From NCBI GenBank assembly GCA_049969935.1, contig JBMFNX010000019.1:1-33962 (forward strand): 33,962 bases of DNA, given 5' to 3'. The notes below the pieces were generated by a model, which saw nothing but the letters and a program-made list of their open reading frames with translations, was not told the DNA's origin and did no database searches. Below, piece by piece: positions 1-8,380 of this stretch (positions are counted from its first letter, which is position 1; every line of letters starts with the position of its first letter). The translations under genes were made by a program, and so were the position numbers. Source of the DNA: JACIWG01 sp049969935. Its GTDB lineage: Archaea > Thermoproteota > Nitrososphaeria > JACIWG01.

Positions 1-1
1 A

Positions 2-73
2 CAACCTATTCACAAAAATAAACCCATAAAGAAACAACAAACAAAAACACCATACAAAACAGTTATTCAACAC
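2..73 (-). other. possible 5' end of another minus-strand gene running off the left edge
   Basis: Downstream of dppF the minus strand carries a GTG at position 73 followed by an uninterrupted frame to the window edge (24 codons), rich in Phe, Cys and Leu, as a signal peptide or membrane segment would be. A TTTTAAAC box lies about 45 bases upstream. If real it could be the missing substrate-binding protein or another operon member. The plus strand of the same stretch is also open from base 2 to about 130 but encodes a low-complexity Lys/Gln/Thr string. Composition is strongly skewed here, so both frames may be chance. Confidence 0.15.
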
Positions 74-176
74 AGCAGTTATTATTCTATAATGATTACT
101 TTTAAAGCGGAATGTTTAAAATTTTGTAAGTAAAAATGTTTACATTAAATTAATTTATTTTATTTTTTGGTTGCGA

Positions 177-1172
177 CTACTTTTTATCATAAAGGTGGCA
201 GGCAACTACATGATTAAGGTTAACTTGTATCAGGGAAGGTTCACTCTTATCGCATGGATCAAATTTATATGGACACCTTGTATGGAATCTACAACCTTTA
301 GGAGGGTTTACTGCACTTGGGATTTCACCGCTTATAACCTTGCGGTAAATGAACCTGTTTTTCGGGTCAGGGTCTGGAACAGCTGTTATTAATGCTGAGG
401 TATATGGGTGTTTTGGGTTTAATATTACTTCCCTGCTTGGCCCATATTCTACAATCTTTCCCAAGTACATTACGGCAAGGTTGTCTGAAAAGTATTTTGC
501 TGTTGCAATATCATGTGTTATGTACATGAAGGTTAGATTGTATTTTTCTTGCAAGCTTTTGAAGAGGTAAAGTATTTCTGCTCTACTTGATGCATCTATC
601 ATGGAAACTGGTTCGTCGGCGACAATAAATTTTGGATTGAGGACCATCGCTCGAGCTATTCCCACCCTTTGTCTTTGTCCACCGCTTAGCATGTGAGGAT
701 ATTTTAGAAGAAATTCTTCTGGAGGCTGTAGTTTCACATCAATTAGAGACTTTACTATGATTTCTTTCCTTTCTTCAGCATCATTGTAGCCGTGTATTAT
801 TAGGGGTTCCTCAAGAATTTCTCTTATTGTCATGTAGGGATTAAGTGACATGAATGGATCTTGAAATATTATTTGAGCACTTTTTCTAAACATTTTCATT
901 TCCTTTTCATCATTTATGTGCGTTATATCTTTTCCATCAAATATTATTCTGCCCTCTGTAGGTTCTATTAGTCTTATTGCAGTTCTTCCAAGAGTAGTCT
1001 TACCTGAGCCTGACTCACCAACAATAGCGAGAGACTCACCTCTTTTCATTTCTAGAGAGACACCGTCGACAGCTTTAACAACGATCGTTTTGAACAAGCC
1101 TTTAGGTAAGAAGAAGTAGGTTTTCACATTCTCCAACTTTAATATAACATTTTCTTCTACCAACTTATTCAC
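177..1172 (-). CDS. dppF: peptide/oligopeptide ABC transporter ATP-binding protein, DppF/OppF type
   Basis: One of the two ATPases that power uptake of peptides (or another Opp/Dpp-family solute such as an oligosaccharide) on the inner face of the membrane. The 331-aa protein has the Walker A loop GESGSGKTT at residues 52-60, the Q-loop FQDP near 103-106, the ABC signature LSGGQRQR at 162-169 and Walker B ending in ADEP (catalytic E187). The C-terminal oligo_HPY region holds four cysteines (C294, C300, C307, C325); this spacing is a family hallmark and has been linked to an iron-sulfur cluster in some DppD-type ATPases. The GTG start overlaps the end of dppD by 8 bases, so translation is probably coupled. 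It is the last recognisable gene of a B-C-D-F operon. The transported solute cannot be told from sequence. Confidence 0.95.
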   Translation of the reverse strand: MNKLVEENVILKLENVKTYFFLPKGLFKTIVVKAVDGVSLEMKRGESLAIVGESGSGKTTLGRTAIRLIEPTEGRIIFDGKDITHINDEKEMKMFRKSAQIIFQDPFMSLNPYMTIREILEEPLIIHGYNDAEERKEIIVKSLIDVKLQPPEEFLLKYPHMLSGGQRQRVGIARAMVLNPKFIVADEPVSMIDASSRAEILYLFKSLQEKYNLTFMYITHDIATAKYFSDNLAVMYLGKIVEYGPSREVILNPKHPYTSALITAVPDPDPKNRFIYRKVISGEIPSAVNPPKGCRFHTRCPYKFDPCDKSEPSLIQVNLNHVVACHLYDKK

Positions 1173-2142
1173 CTGAACCTTTCATTTTATAAAGGAAACA
1201 TTTTACCTGCCTACCATCGTCCAAAATGTAGGGGTGAGGTTCCTCCTTATCACATGGATCAAATTTATGGGGGCACCTTGGATTGAACCTGCAACCAGGA
1301 GGGGGGTTAACTAGATCTGGGGGAGCACCTGGAATAAATTCTAGCTTTTTGTCACTTTTAAGTGTTGGAATACTTCCTATAAGTTTTGCTGAATAGGGAT
1401 GTTTTGGGTCAAGTAAAACCTGCTCCGAGGAACCCAACTCCATGATTTGTCCACCGTACATTACAGCAATTTTGTCACATAAATCGCTTGCCAGTGCAAT
1501 ATCATGTGTTATGAATATTATTGAGAGATTTAACGTTTTTCTAAGGTCCTTGAGCATGTTCATGATTTGGGCTTGTATCATGACATCTAATGCGGAAGTT
1601 GGTTCATCTAGAATCAGGATTTTTGGGCTCAAAACAAGAGACATGGCTATAACAACTCTCTGCTTCATACCCCCACTTAGCTCATGAGGGTACCTGTTAA
1701 TGAAATCTTGAGGTAATCCGACAAGCTTAAACAATTCTTTAGCTTTTTCAAGCGCCTCATTTTTTGGAACGTTCTCATGAACAATCAGCGGTTCAGCTAC
1801 CTGGAAACCCACTTTTATAACTGGATTTAGAGAATTCATTGCACCTTGAAAGACCATTGCAATCTTTTTCCACCTTATTTTTTTCCTTAGCTCAGCATCA
1901 TCCAACTCCATTACATTTTCGCCATCAATTATTATCTTGCCAGTGAACATTGAAGTATTTGGTGGAAGCATTTTCATTAGAGCGTAGGCTGTACTAGACT
2001 TACCGCAACCTGATTCTCCAACAATGCCCAACGACTCTCCAGGCTTTAGTGAAAAAGACACGTCCTTTACTGCTAAAAGGTCACCTCTTACTGTCTTGTA
2101 AGCTAAATTTAATCCTTCTACTTCAAGAACATTTGAGGACAT
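1165..2142 (-). CDS. dppD: peptide/oligopeptide ABC transporter ATP-binding protein, DppD/OppD type
   Basis: Partner ATPase to DppF, forming the nucleotide-binding heterodimer under the DppB/DppC permeases. The 325-aa protein shows Walker A GESGCGKSS (42-50), signature LSGGMKQR (155-162), Walker B ILILDEP with E180, and the switch histidine in ITHD near 211-214. Like DppF it carries the C-terminal four-cysteine oligo_HPY motif (C284, C290, C297, C315). The ATG is preceded by a strong AGGAGGAG ribosome site about 10 bases upstream. It sits 2 bases downstream of dppC and overlaps dppF by 8 bases, which fits one polycistronic message. Length is normal for the family. Confidence 0.95.
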   Translation of the reverse strand: MSSNVLEVEGLNLAYKTVRGDLLAVKDVSFSLKPGESLGIVGESGCGKSSTAYALMKMLPPNTSMFTGKIIIDGENVMELDDAELRKKIRWKKIAMVFQGAMNSLNPVIKVGFQVAEPLIVHENVPKNEALEKAKELFKLVGLPQDFINRYPHELSGGMKQRVVIAMSLVLSPKILILDEPTSALDVMIQAQIMNMLKDLRKTLNLSIIFITHDIALASDLCDKIAVMYGGQIMELGSSEQVLLDPKHPYSAKLIGSIPTLKSDKKLEFIPGAPPDLVNPPPGCRFNPRCPHKFDPCDKEEPHPYILDDGRQVKCFLYKMKGSGE

Positions 2143-2144
2143 TC

Positions 2145-3578
2145 CTATCTTCTCCTCCTTAGTCTTGGGTTAACTACAGGCTCCAAACCTAATGCTAGTA
2201 AGACGAAGGTTATCGCTGAAAATATGATTAAAAGGCCTGGGGGGAGAATCCACCACCAGTACCCTAGGTAGACTGCACCATTTCTAAACGCGTAATCAAG
2301 TATCTGTCCCCACGTGGGTATGGATGGATCACCGAGCCCTAAGAAGCTTAATGCAGATTCTGACAAAATTGCTTGTGGAGTATAGAATATAAGCTGTGCT
2401 AGGATAAATGGTGCAACCTGTGGAAATATGTGTCTTAACATTATTCTACCACTGCTTGCACCAACAGCGACAGCTGCTTCAACAAAATTTGATGATTTTA
2501 GCGAGAGAACCATGGAACGTACTATTATTGTGAGGCCAGGCCAACCAAATACTACTAGTATAAAGACTATAACCCAAAGCTTGCCTCCAAAGATAAATGT
2601 GAAGAATATCAGAAGCGGTAAGAGGGGTATGTTATTAACAATATCGGCTACCCTTTGTATTATGAGATCTGTTTTTCCACCCACATATCCGCTAACTATA
2701 CCCAAGACAGCGCCTATAATCGTGGATAGAATTGAGGTAGCGAGGCCGATCAAGAGTGCTACTGGGAAGCCGAAAAGAAGGCCTTGGAATAGGTCTCTTC
2801 CAAGAGTATCTGTACCCATTAGACCATAAACTTTACCACCGAAAACCATTGCAACATCCCCTATACTGTCATCTCGATTTTCACAGTACATTAAAACGTA
2901 AACTTGATATTTTCCATTCAAAGGCTTAAATGAGCCGCCTTGCACTGGAACACCAAAAATGATCTTTTCAACACCAATAGATGAAACCTTTTCAGGAGAA
3001 TATGTGATATTAAATTCTTTATAGAGGAAGTCGGAAAGGGACCTGAATAGTGATGGGTCACCGCTTAAAAGGAAACGTTTTGGCTCAGATTTAAAAAGGA
3101 TGTTGGGTGAAGTTTGATTTAAGCCTTCCACTGTAACAGGATATGTTAGAACGGATATGAGTTTATTGTCTGGTCTAACAATATACACTCTTATTACTGG
3201 AGGCTTATCGTAGAAGATTAGATTGGTGAGCCTGAATGTTAGAAAGGACGGAAATTGACTATATTTGAAGTCGTAGGTTAAAATGTATTGTTTCAGATAT
3301 GATCCGCCCAAATCTTCTACCTGTGCTGGTGCGTTAGAAGATATTATCTGATGCTCAACAAGCTTATCCTGCATGAATGTATTAATCCATGCTGGTGGAG
3401 AAGCTTTAGGATTATCAACCCAATAAATTGGATTACTCCAATATTTTGTACCAAAATCTAGTGGCATGGTTAAAACGACAACTATGGAAATTATTGTCAA
3501 GAGGATTATGAAAAATGTTCCAGCCTTCGACGTATAACTTCTCCAAAACTCGCTTCTAGCCTCACTTAATGTGCTCAC
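2145..3578 (-). CDS. dppC: peptide ABC transporter permease DppC with large extracytoplasmic insertion
   Basis: Inner-membrane permease of the Opp/Dpp system. The C-terminal part (about residues 255-470) is a standard BPD_transp_1 domain, opening with the GTDTLGRDLF motif typical of DppC and containing the EAA loop (EAAVAVGASSGRIM) that contacts the ATPases. The protein is 477 aa, whereas bacterial DppC is about 300: some 200 extra residues lie between the first membrane helix (about 20-42) and the permease domain, and would face outside. The GTG start is placed by an excellent GAGGTGA ribosome site (3586-3592) that overlaps the stop codon of dppB, implying translational coupling. The insert resembles no domain I can name; it could help capture substrate or dock a binding protein. 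Confidence 0.92.
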   Translation of the reverse strand: MSTLSEARSEFWRSYTSKAGTFFIILLTIISIVVVLTMPLDFGTKYWSNPIYWVDNPKASPPAWINTFMQDKLVEHQIISSNAPAQVEDLGGSYLKQYILTYDFKYSQFPSFLTFRLTNLIFYDKPPVIRVYIVRPDNKLISVLTYPVTVEGLNQTSPNILFKSEPKRFLLSGDPSLFRSLSDFLYKEFNITYSPEKVSSIGVEKIIFGVPVQGGSFKPLNGKYQVYVLMYCENRDDSIGDVAMVFGGKVYGLMGTDTLGRDLFQGLLFGFPVALLIGLATSILSTIIGAVLGIVSGYVGGKTDLIIQRVADIVNNIPLLPLLIFFTFIFGGKLWVIVFILVVFGWPGLTIIVRSMVLSLKSSNFVEAAVAVGASSGRIMLRHIFPQVAPFILAQLIFYTPQAILSESALSFLGLGDPSIPTWGQILDYAFRNGAVYLGYWWWILPPGLLIIFSAITFVLLALGLEPVVNPRLRRRR

Positions 3579-3589
3579 AATATTTCACC

Positions 3590-4651
3590 TCAATATCTTA
3601 CCCTTGGGTCAACAATCACATAGAGGACCTCTAGTATGAACCTCGCTATTACGTAAACGAGTGTGAAAACATATGTTAAAGCCAATATAAGACCCTCATC
3701 TAATGAGACAATGGCTTCATAGTACAGTTGACCCATGCCAGGCCACCCGAAAACCGTTTCAGTCAAAATAGCACCACCTATAGAACCAGCAAGCCCAAGA
3801 ATAACATTAGTTAGTATAGATGGTGCTACAACCCTAACAATATATCTTCTTTGAACCAAATTTTCTGGCAAACCCTTCGCTCTCGCCACATTAACAAAGT
3901 CTTCCTGTGCCGTGGTAACAGTCAAACTTCTGGTTATATATATCCATGAGCCCGATAATGCTATTATTAACGTTAATAGTGGCAAACTTACATGCCATAA
4001 AAGGTCAAGAAATCTTAGAAGAGGATCAGTTGGCGGTGGAGCACTAAACATTCCAGTGTAGGGAAACAGTCTAAAGTAGAAGGCGAAAACAAGAATGTTA
4101 ATTAGCCCAAGCCACCACGTGGGTATAGCATAAGATATTGCAGCATACAATGAGACAAAACGGTCTAAAAGGGAGCCTGGTTTTGTCGCAACCCAGGTTC
4201 CAGCAAAAAGTCCGATAAAGAAGTTTATTATTATTGCAGTGGTAACCAAAAGAAGAGTGTTTGGTAAACGTTCCAAGATGATTACAGAAATCTGTTTGCT
4301 TCCACTAAAAGATTGAATATTTTTTGCAGAGCCAAGGTCAAGTGTAATAATTTTTAACATCATGTTCGGCAAACGCTCATACCATGGCCTATCAAGACCA
4401 TATGCGATAATCAGCTGCTGCTTGATCGACTCCAAAGCCTTATTTAACTGTTCAGCATCCTTTATCTGTGTGATAAGCTGCTGTCTTATACCCCTCAACT
4501 CTTCAGTTAACATTGAGTTAAGTATTCTATCGGAGACGCCGGTGGCACCTAGAACCAGGACTGTCAGAAAAAGTACGCCTAAAAGCACTATAACAAGGCT
4601 TATCCCCCTATAGGTTAAAGTTTTTGTTAACCCCAATTTAGAATACGCCAT
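3590..4651 (-). CDS. dppB: peptide ABC transporter permease DppB
   Basis: First gene of the importer operon, encoding the DppB/OppB-type permease. I choose the ATG at 4651 (353 aa) because it places a short basic N-terminus directly before membrane helix 1, as in the family. The frame is open back to an ATG at 4756, but the extra 35 residues look like translated AT-rich leader. The permease domain has the EAA-type loop (NVARAKGLPENLVQRRY) and the C-terminal VDPRVRY signature common in DppB. Between helix 1 and helix 2 there is a hydrophilic Gln/Glu-rich stretch of about 70 residues, longer than in bacterial DppB and likely outside, mirroring the insertion in DppC. No substrate-binding protein gene is present on this side of the operon. 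Confidence 0.92.
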   Translation of the reverse strand: MAYSKLGLTKTLTYRGISLVIVLLGVLFLTVLVLGATGVSDRILNSMLTEELRGIRQQLITQIKDAEQLNKALESIKQQLIIAYGLDRPWYERLPNMMLKIITLDLGSAKNIQSFSGSKQISVIILERLPNTLLLVTTAIIINFFIGLFAGTWVATKPGSLLDRFVSLYAAISYAIPTWWLGLINILVFAFYFRLFPYTGMFSAPPPTDPLLRFLDLLWHVSLPLLTLIIALSGSWIYITRSLTVTTAQEDFVNVARAKGLPENLVQRRYIVRVVAPSILTNVILGLAGSIGGAILTETVFGWPGMGQLYYEAIVSLDEGLILALTYVFTLVYVIARFILEVLYVIVDPRVRY

Positions 4652-4757
4652 AGGAGGGTGGATAAAAAGATTTTTATTAACCTTTCTAAAAATTAACAAA
4701 GGGCATAAAAACATATGATAGAATAAACTTATTTTTTTAATAATCCAAGTTAACATA

Positions 4758-4780
4758 AAGTTGATATATTATATCCACTT
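4758..4780. promoter_or_regulatory. 23-bp near-perfect inverted repeat in the divergent dpp promoter region
   Basis: Two 11-base arms around one central base read AAGTtGATATA and TATATCcACTT, with a single mismatched pair. The site lies between the divergent dppB and the 4869 gene. Its core is itself TATA-like, so a minus-strand transcript could begin near 4742, about 90 bases before the preferred dppB start. The symmetry suggests an operator, but the AT-rich core raises the odds of chance. Confidence 0.35.
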
Positions 4781-4868
4781 TAATGATGCTGAGTCTATGG
4801 GAAAAACTTTTTTATCCAATAAAATAACCTCCTACTCTAAACAGAAACAAGAACTTAAAATGTTCTAG

Positions 4869-5891
4869 GTGAGCTGGTTGACTAAAACTCTAAAGAAAGC
4901 GAAAATGTATCTGATAGTTATATCCTTAATATTAAGTTTGCTCATACTCTTATCCTCAATTTTACCATTCCTGCCATCAGCGGTGTCAATTGAGTACGTA
5001 GGTTCTTTTAAAGAACAGTTTTATCCAATATACCAAAATTACAGTTTTGAAGAAATTTTAGGAGAAAATGTTATTGGATGGAGTCTAATTAATGGTTCAA
5101 AGATTTCGAGGACAGTAGTTTTTGAAGGAAATTGTGCACTAAATTTGACGCCACCAAAGCCTTTTATGGTTCCACAGGCTATTTATGTTGGAAGGAATTC
5201 TTCATCAAGGTATATTATTGGAAACAATCTGGTGCTTGCCTTCGCATTAAAGGCTTCAAAGGAGATTGTCCAATCTTTTCCATCATATATTGTTGTACAA
5301 AATATTGTTTTCCACATAGGCTCCACTCAGGCTACAGCGTTCATGCTTAATCTTGTCTTATACAGGAATATTGGAAATTTGAGTGAAGGCATAAGTTTCA
5401 CAGACTATGGGATAATATTTTGCAAGAAATTGGATGATTCAAATGATTGGGTTGAATATGCAGTCCAAATGTCAAGTTTAAAGGACAAGTTTGTAGAATA
5501 TCTTGTTAACAAGAGAGGTGTTAACGCTGGAGTTGATGATGAATATGATGTTGTCGGCTTAACTGTCTGGTCTGAAAATTTAGCTGCCTACATCGACGAC
5601 CTTTCAATATACTTGATTGAACCCGAATGGTTGGTTGCAAGAATTTCCTCAAACTCTATACTACCGATGAACATGTTTATTTCTGAAATAAAAGTGAATG
5701 GCAGTAGTCCTACAAAATATTATGTTAAGCCTGACATAGTATTACCTTTTACGCCATTTGAACTATATACTTATATACCATACATTCCCGTAAACAATTC
5801 GAAAAATATTTTATCAATAAAATTTTCTACAGGACAGACAATACAATATGAGTTTATAGAGAAGACGAGAAAGGTGTGGATTTCGCCTTGA
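4869..5891 (+). CDS. membrane-anchored exported protein, function unknown, paired with signal peptidase
   Basis: I do not recognise a family. The 340-aa product starts with a basic stretch and one strong hydrophobic helix (about residues 12-35, no obvious cleavage site), so it is probably anchored with a large domain of about 300 residues outside. The rest is rich in Ser, Asn, Tyr and hydrophobic beta-type segments, including an asparagine-rich patch with several N-x-S/T sequons that could be glycosylated. It ends without a second membrane helix. The start is a GTG. Its 3' end overlaps the signal peptidase gene by 16 bases, so the two are co-translated; it could be a substrate, a scaffold or a partner of that enzyme, or an adhesion or surface-layer-associated protein. 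Confidence 0.75.
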   Translation: MSWLTKTLKKAKMYLIVISLILSLLILLSSILPFLPSAVSIEYVGSFKEQFYPIYQNYSFEEILGENVIGWSLINGSKISRTVVFEGNCALNLTPPKPFMVPQAIYVGRNSSSRYIIGNNLVLAFALKASKEIVQSFPSYIVVQNIVFHIGSTQATAFMLNLVLYRNIGNLSEGISFTDYGIIFCKKLDDSNDWVEYAVQMSSLKDKFVEYLVNKRGVNAGVDDEYDVVGLTVWSENLAAYIDDLSIYLIEPEWLVARISSNSILPMNMFISEIKVNGSSPTKYYVKPDIVLPFTPFELYTYIPYIPVNNSKNILSIKFSTGQTIQYEFIEKTRKVWISP

Positions 5892-6403
5892 AATTTGGTA
5901 AAAAGAAGAGGGATATTTTAGAAAACGTTGTGTTTGCAATATTATTAATCATTACAGCTATAATGTTAGCTAGCATCATTTTAGGAACATCACCCTTCTA
6001 TTATGTTGAAGGAAATAGCATGCATCCTACACTAGAAAATGGGGACCTTATCATAATCTATAAGGTTAACTTCGAAAGTTTGAAGGCTGGAGATATTATA
6101 GTGTTCAACAGTCCAGTATACAATGTGAGGGTTGTTCATAGGATAAAGGACATAAAATTTATTGATGGCGAAAGGGTTTTGATAACACAGGGGGACAATA
6201 ATAGGGTTCCTGACCCAGGATATGTTAGAAAGCAAGATTATATTGGAAAATATGTTGGCATTAGAGTGCCCTATGCTGGATATGTTGGCCAAATACTTGC
6301 GCCACCAGTGAACTATATCCTTATAGCAGTACTCCTAACATACTTCATATACACGATTTTTGATGAGGAATTGAAGAAGAGGCAGACCGGACCCAGTTTT
6401 TAA
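5876..6403 (+). CDS. signal peptidase I, archaeal/Sec11 type
   Basis: Membrane serine protease that removes signal peptides on the outer face of the membrane. A basic N-terminus and a hydrophobic helix (about residues 17-37) lead into the box B motif GNSMHPTL with nucleophile S48. The conserved VVHRI places a histidine (H88) where bacterial enzymes have the lysine general base, as in archaeal and ER Sec11 enzymes. GDNN and PDPGYV (D107, D113) supply the conserved aspartates. A second hydrophobic segment follows at about 146-164. At 175 aa it is of usual size. The GTG at 5876 lies inside the previous gene's last codons, preceded by a short purine stretch. Confidence 0.93.
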   Translation: MDFALKFGKKKRDILENVVFAILLIITAIMLASIILGTSPFYYVEGNSMHPTLENGDLIIIYKVNFESLKAGDIIVFNSPVYNVRVVHRIKDIKFIDGERVLITQGDNNRVPDPGYVRKQDYIGKYVGIRVPYAGYVGQILAPPVNYILIAVLLTYFIYTIFDEELKKRQTGPSF

Positions 6404-6407
6404 ACTC

Positions 6408-6414
6408 TTTTATA
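6408..6414 (+). promoter_or_regulatory. box A (TATA) promoter of the TBP gene
   Basis: TTTTATA centred near 6411 predicts a start site near 6437, giving a leader of about 8 bases before the TBP ATG. A second TATA-like run at 6421-6430 is too close to the ATG to serve a normal start. The product of this gene is itself the factor that binds such boxes. Confidence 0.5.
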
Positions 6415-6445
6415 CACCATATTTATATATCCTTAACGAGAAAAA

Positions 6446-7003
6446 ATGTTAAAAGGAAAGAGAGTAGTGAGTATCGAAAATGTTGTCGCTTCAGCGTCTG
6501 TGAACCAGAACATTAACTTGATTGAGATAACAAAGAGGTTTACTAACGTAGAATATAGGCCAGACCAGTTTCCTGGACTCGTTTTCCGACTAAAATCACC
6601 TAAAACGGCTACACTAATATTCAGTTCAGGCAAGATGGTTTGCACTGGAGGAAAGTCTGAGGAGCAGGCTTTCAAGGCAGTACGTACAGTTGTTAAAATG
6701 CTTCAGGAGGGTGGAATAGAGATAACAAACGAGCCTGTGATAGAAATACAGAATATAGTTGCTTCAGCAAGTTTAGGTGGTAGAGTTGACTTGGAGTCTG
6801 CTGCAATCAAGCTTCCTAGAAGCATGTATGAGCCTGAACAGTTCCCTGGCCTAATACATCGTATGCTTCAGCCTAAAACGGTTATACTATTGTTTGCTAG
6901 TGGAAAACTTGTTTGTACAGGAGCTAAGAAGGAACAGGAAGTTTATGAGGCAGTATCAAACCTTCATCAGACGCTTGAGCAGCTTGGGCTGATGGTATAC
7001 TAG
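6446..7003 (+). CDS. tbp: TATA-box-binding protein (TBP)
   Basis: General transcription factor that binds box A and recruits TFB and RNA polymerase. The 185-aa protein is the classic saddle made of two direct repeats: residues about 1-92 and 93-185. Each holds the IxNIVASA strand start, a PEQFPGL (PDQFPGL in the first) motif carrying intercalating residues, and the SGK[ML]VCTG motif followed by a long helix. It lacks the acidic C-terminal tail seen in some euryarchaeal TBPs and ends a few residues after the last helix. It is transcribed alone; the convergent pyrE ends only 10 bases downstream. Confidence 0.98.
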   Translation: MLKGKRVVSIENVVASASVNQNINLIEITKRFTNVEYRPDQFPGLVFRLKSPKTATLIFSSGKMVCTGGKSEEQAFKAVRTVVKMLQEGGIEITNEPVIEIQNIVASASLGGRVDLESAAIKLPRSMYEPEQFPGLIHRMLQPKTVILLFASGKLVCTGAKKEQEVYEAVSNLHQTLEQLGLMVY

Positions 7004-7013
7004 GGGAAATCCT

Positions 7014-7637
7014 TTACCCTTTTTCTATTTGTTTTAAAACTGCATTATATTCTTCTTCTCCAATAATACTGTTTTCATACAGTTCTTTTGCTAGTTCGCT
7101 AACCTTCGCCACATAGTGAACTCTTATATTCGATTTGCTCAAGTTTTCTATACCACCCTCTTCCCTATCCACTAGAACAACAGCATCACCTATTACACCA
7201 CCTTCGCCTACTACAATTTCAGCAGACGATAGTAGGGATGAGCCTGTTGTTATAAGGTCGTCAACCAACAATACTCTGTCTCCAGGCTTTAATGCACCTT
7301 CAACATTCTTTTGAGTGCCGTGAGCTTTCACGTCCTTTCTAATATATATTAGAGGCTTTTCAAGAGAATATGCTATTGCGGAAGCAAATACTAGTCCTGA
7401 GGTTGGTATACCACAGAGTAGGTCAAAATTCGATAACCCTATCTCATTCACGATTATGTCGGTGTACATTCCAATTATCTTTTTAAATACTTTGGGATAG
7501 CTTGGAACAAGCCTAAGGTCAATATAGTAGCTGCTCATTTTGCCACTCGAGAGCTTGAAGATACCAAATTTTAGAGACTGAGTTTTTACAAGAGATTTCG
7601 CTAACTCTCTAACTACGAGAGACCTGTTTTCCTTCAA
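7014..7637 (-). CDS. pyrE: orotate phosphoribosyltransferase
   Basis: Catalyses orotate + PRPP to OMP + PPi in de novo pyrimidine synthesis. The 207-aa protein has the PRPP-binding motif VLLVDDLITTGSS at 122-134 and the flexible catalytic loop KDVKAHGT at about 101-108. The N-terminal SGKMSSYYIDLR segment is characteristic of OPRT rather than other type I phosphoribosyltransferases. The start codon is TTG, supported by a GGAGGTGGAAG ribosome site inside the end of the upstream gene, from which it is separated by 2 bases. No OMP decarboxylase is present here. Confidence 0.95.
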   Translation of the reverse strand: MKENRSLVVRELAKSLVKTQSLKFGIFKLSSGKMSSYYIDLRLVPSYPKVFKKIIGMYTDIIVNEIGLSNFDLLCGIPTSGLVFASAIAYSLEKPLIYIRKDVKAHGTQKNVEGALKPGDRVLLVDDLITTGSSLLSSAEIVVGEGGVIGDAVVLVDREEGGIENLSKSNIRVHYVAKVSELAKELYENSIIGEEEYNAVLKQIEKG

Positions 7638-7639
7638 GG

Positions 7640-8284
7640 CTATACTTCCACCTCCACTTCCAAATCCCTTGGCACTATTTTAACACTAACATCAGGGCTT
7701 CTAGCCCTTACAAGTGAATTGAATTCTTCAAAACGTGTACCGTGAACGGGTACAGCAACCTTAGGCTTAAGAATTTGCACCATTTCACTCCCAGACCTTG
7801 GAGAAACACCTGGAGCAATACCAATAGGCACGAACGCGATGTCTACACCAGATTTTGCTAGAATAGAAAATTCTAGGCTGGGAAGTGAGTCGCTGGCATA
7901 AAATATTTTTGGACCCCCAGAATATTCTACAAAGTATGTGAGAGGATTAACTGCTGGATGATAACTTTTAAAGGCAGTTATTGAAATGTTATTGTCCTTA
8001 TAAGTGTCACCTGGCTTCATAATCCTTAAACGTTCCTTTTGAACATATTTTCTTAACCTACTACCAGACTCTAAATCAGCTAAAACCATTTGAGCGCTCT
8101 TAGAGAGTTCAATATCAAGTTTTAGGTCAAAATGGTCAAAGTGCTCATGAGATATTATAAGATAGTTTAGTGGCATAATGTTTGAGGCTAAAACCTGAAA
8201 TGGGTCAAAAACTACGACTATATCCTTGTAAGCGATTCTTAGGCCACTGTATTCGTTAAACCACAAAATTTTTAGTTTCTCCAT
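7640..8284 (-). CDS. metallo-beta-lactamase-fold metal-dependent hydrolase, UPF0173-like
   Basis: Hydrolase of unknown substrate. With the ATG at 8284 (a TTG one codon earlier is also in frame) the protein is 214 aa. The MBL signature HEHFDH at about residues 46-51 supplies metal ligands. Later features are SYHP, ASDSLPS (the second-metal aspartate region) and a C-terminal PVHGTRF histidine. This compact layout without extra domains is that of UPF0173/YtkL-like proteins. It lies 2 bases upstream of pyrE and is presumably co-transcribed with it, but a role in pyrimidine metabolism is only suggested by position. Confidence 0.85.
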   Translation of the reverse strand: MEKLKILWFNEYSGLRIAYKDIVVVFDPFQVLASNIMPLNYLIISHEHFDHFDLKLDIELSKSAQMVLADLESGSRLRKYVQKERLRIMKPGDTYKDNNISITAFKSYHPAVNPLTYFVEYSGGPKIFYASDSLPSLEFSILAKSGVDIAFVPIGIAPGVSPRSGSEMVQILKPKVAVPVHGTRFEEFNSLVRARSPDVSVKIVPRDLEVEVEV

Positions 8285-8380
8285 CAAACTCTACTAGTCT
8301 ATCATGTTAAGATAAAGGTTTTGCTAACAACAATCTTTCCACAAAAATGGTTATTTTTATGGAAATGTATAGTGATGCTG

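Noticed and set aside
4652..4756. 35-residue N-terminal extension of DppB
   Set aside because: AT-rich leader-like translation, no family match, and an expected transcript start downstream of that ATG.
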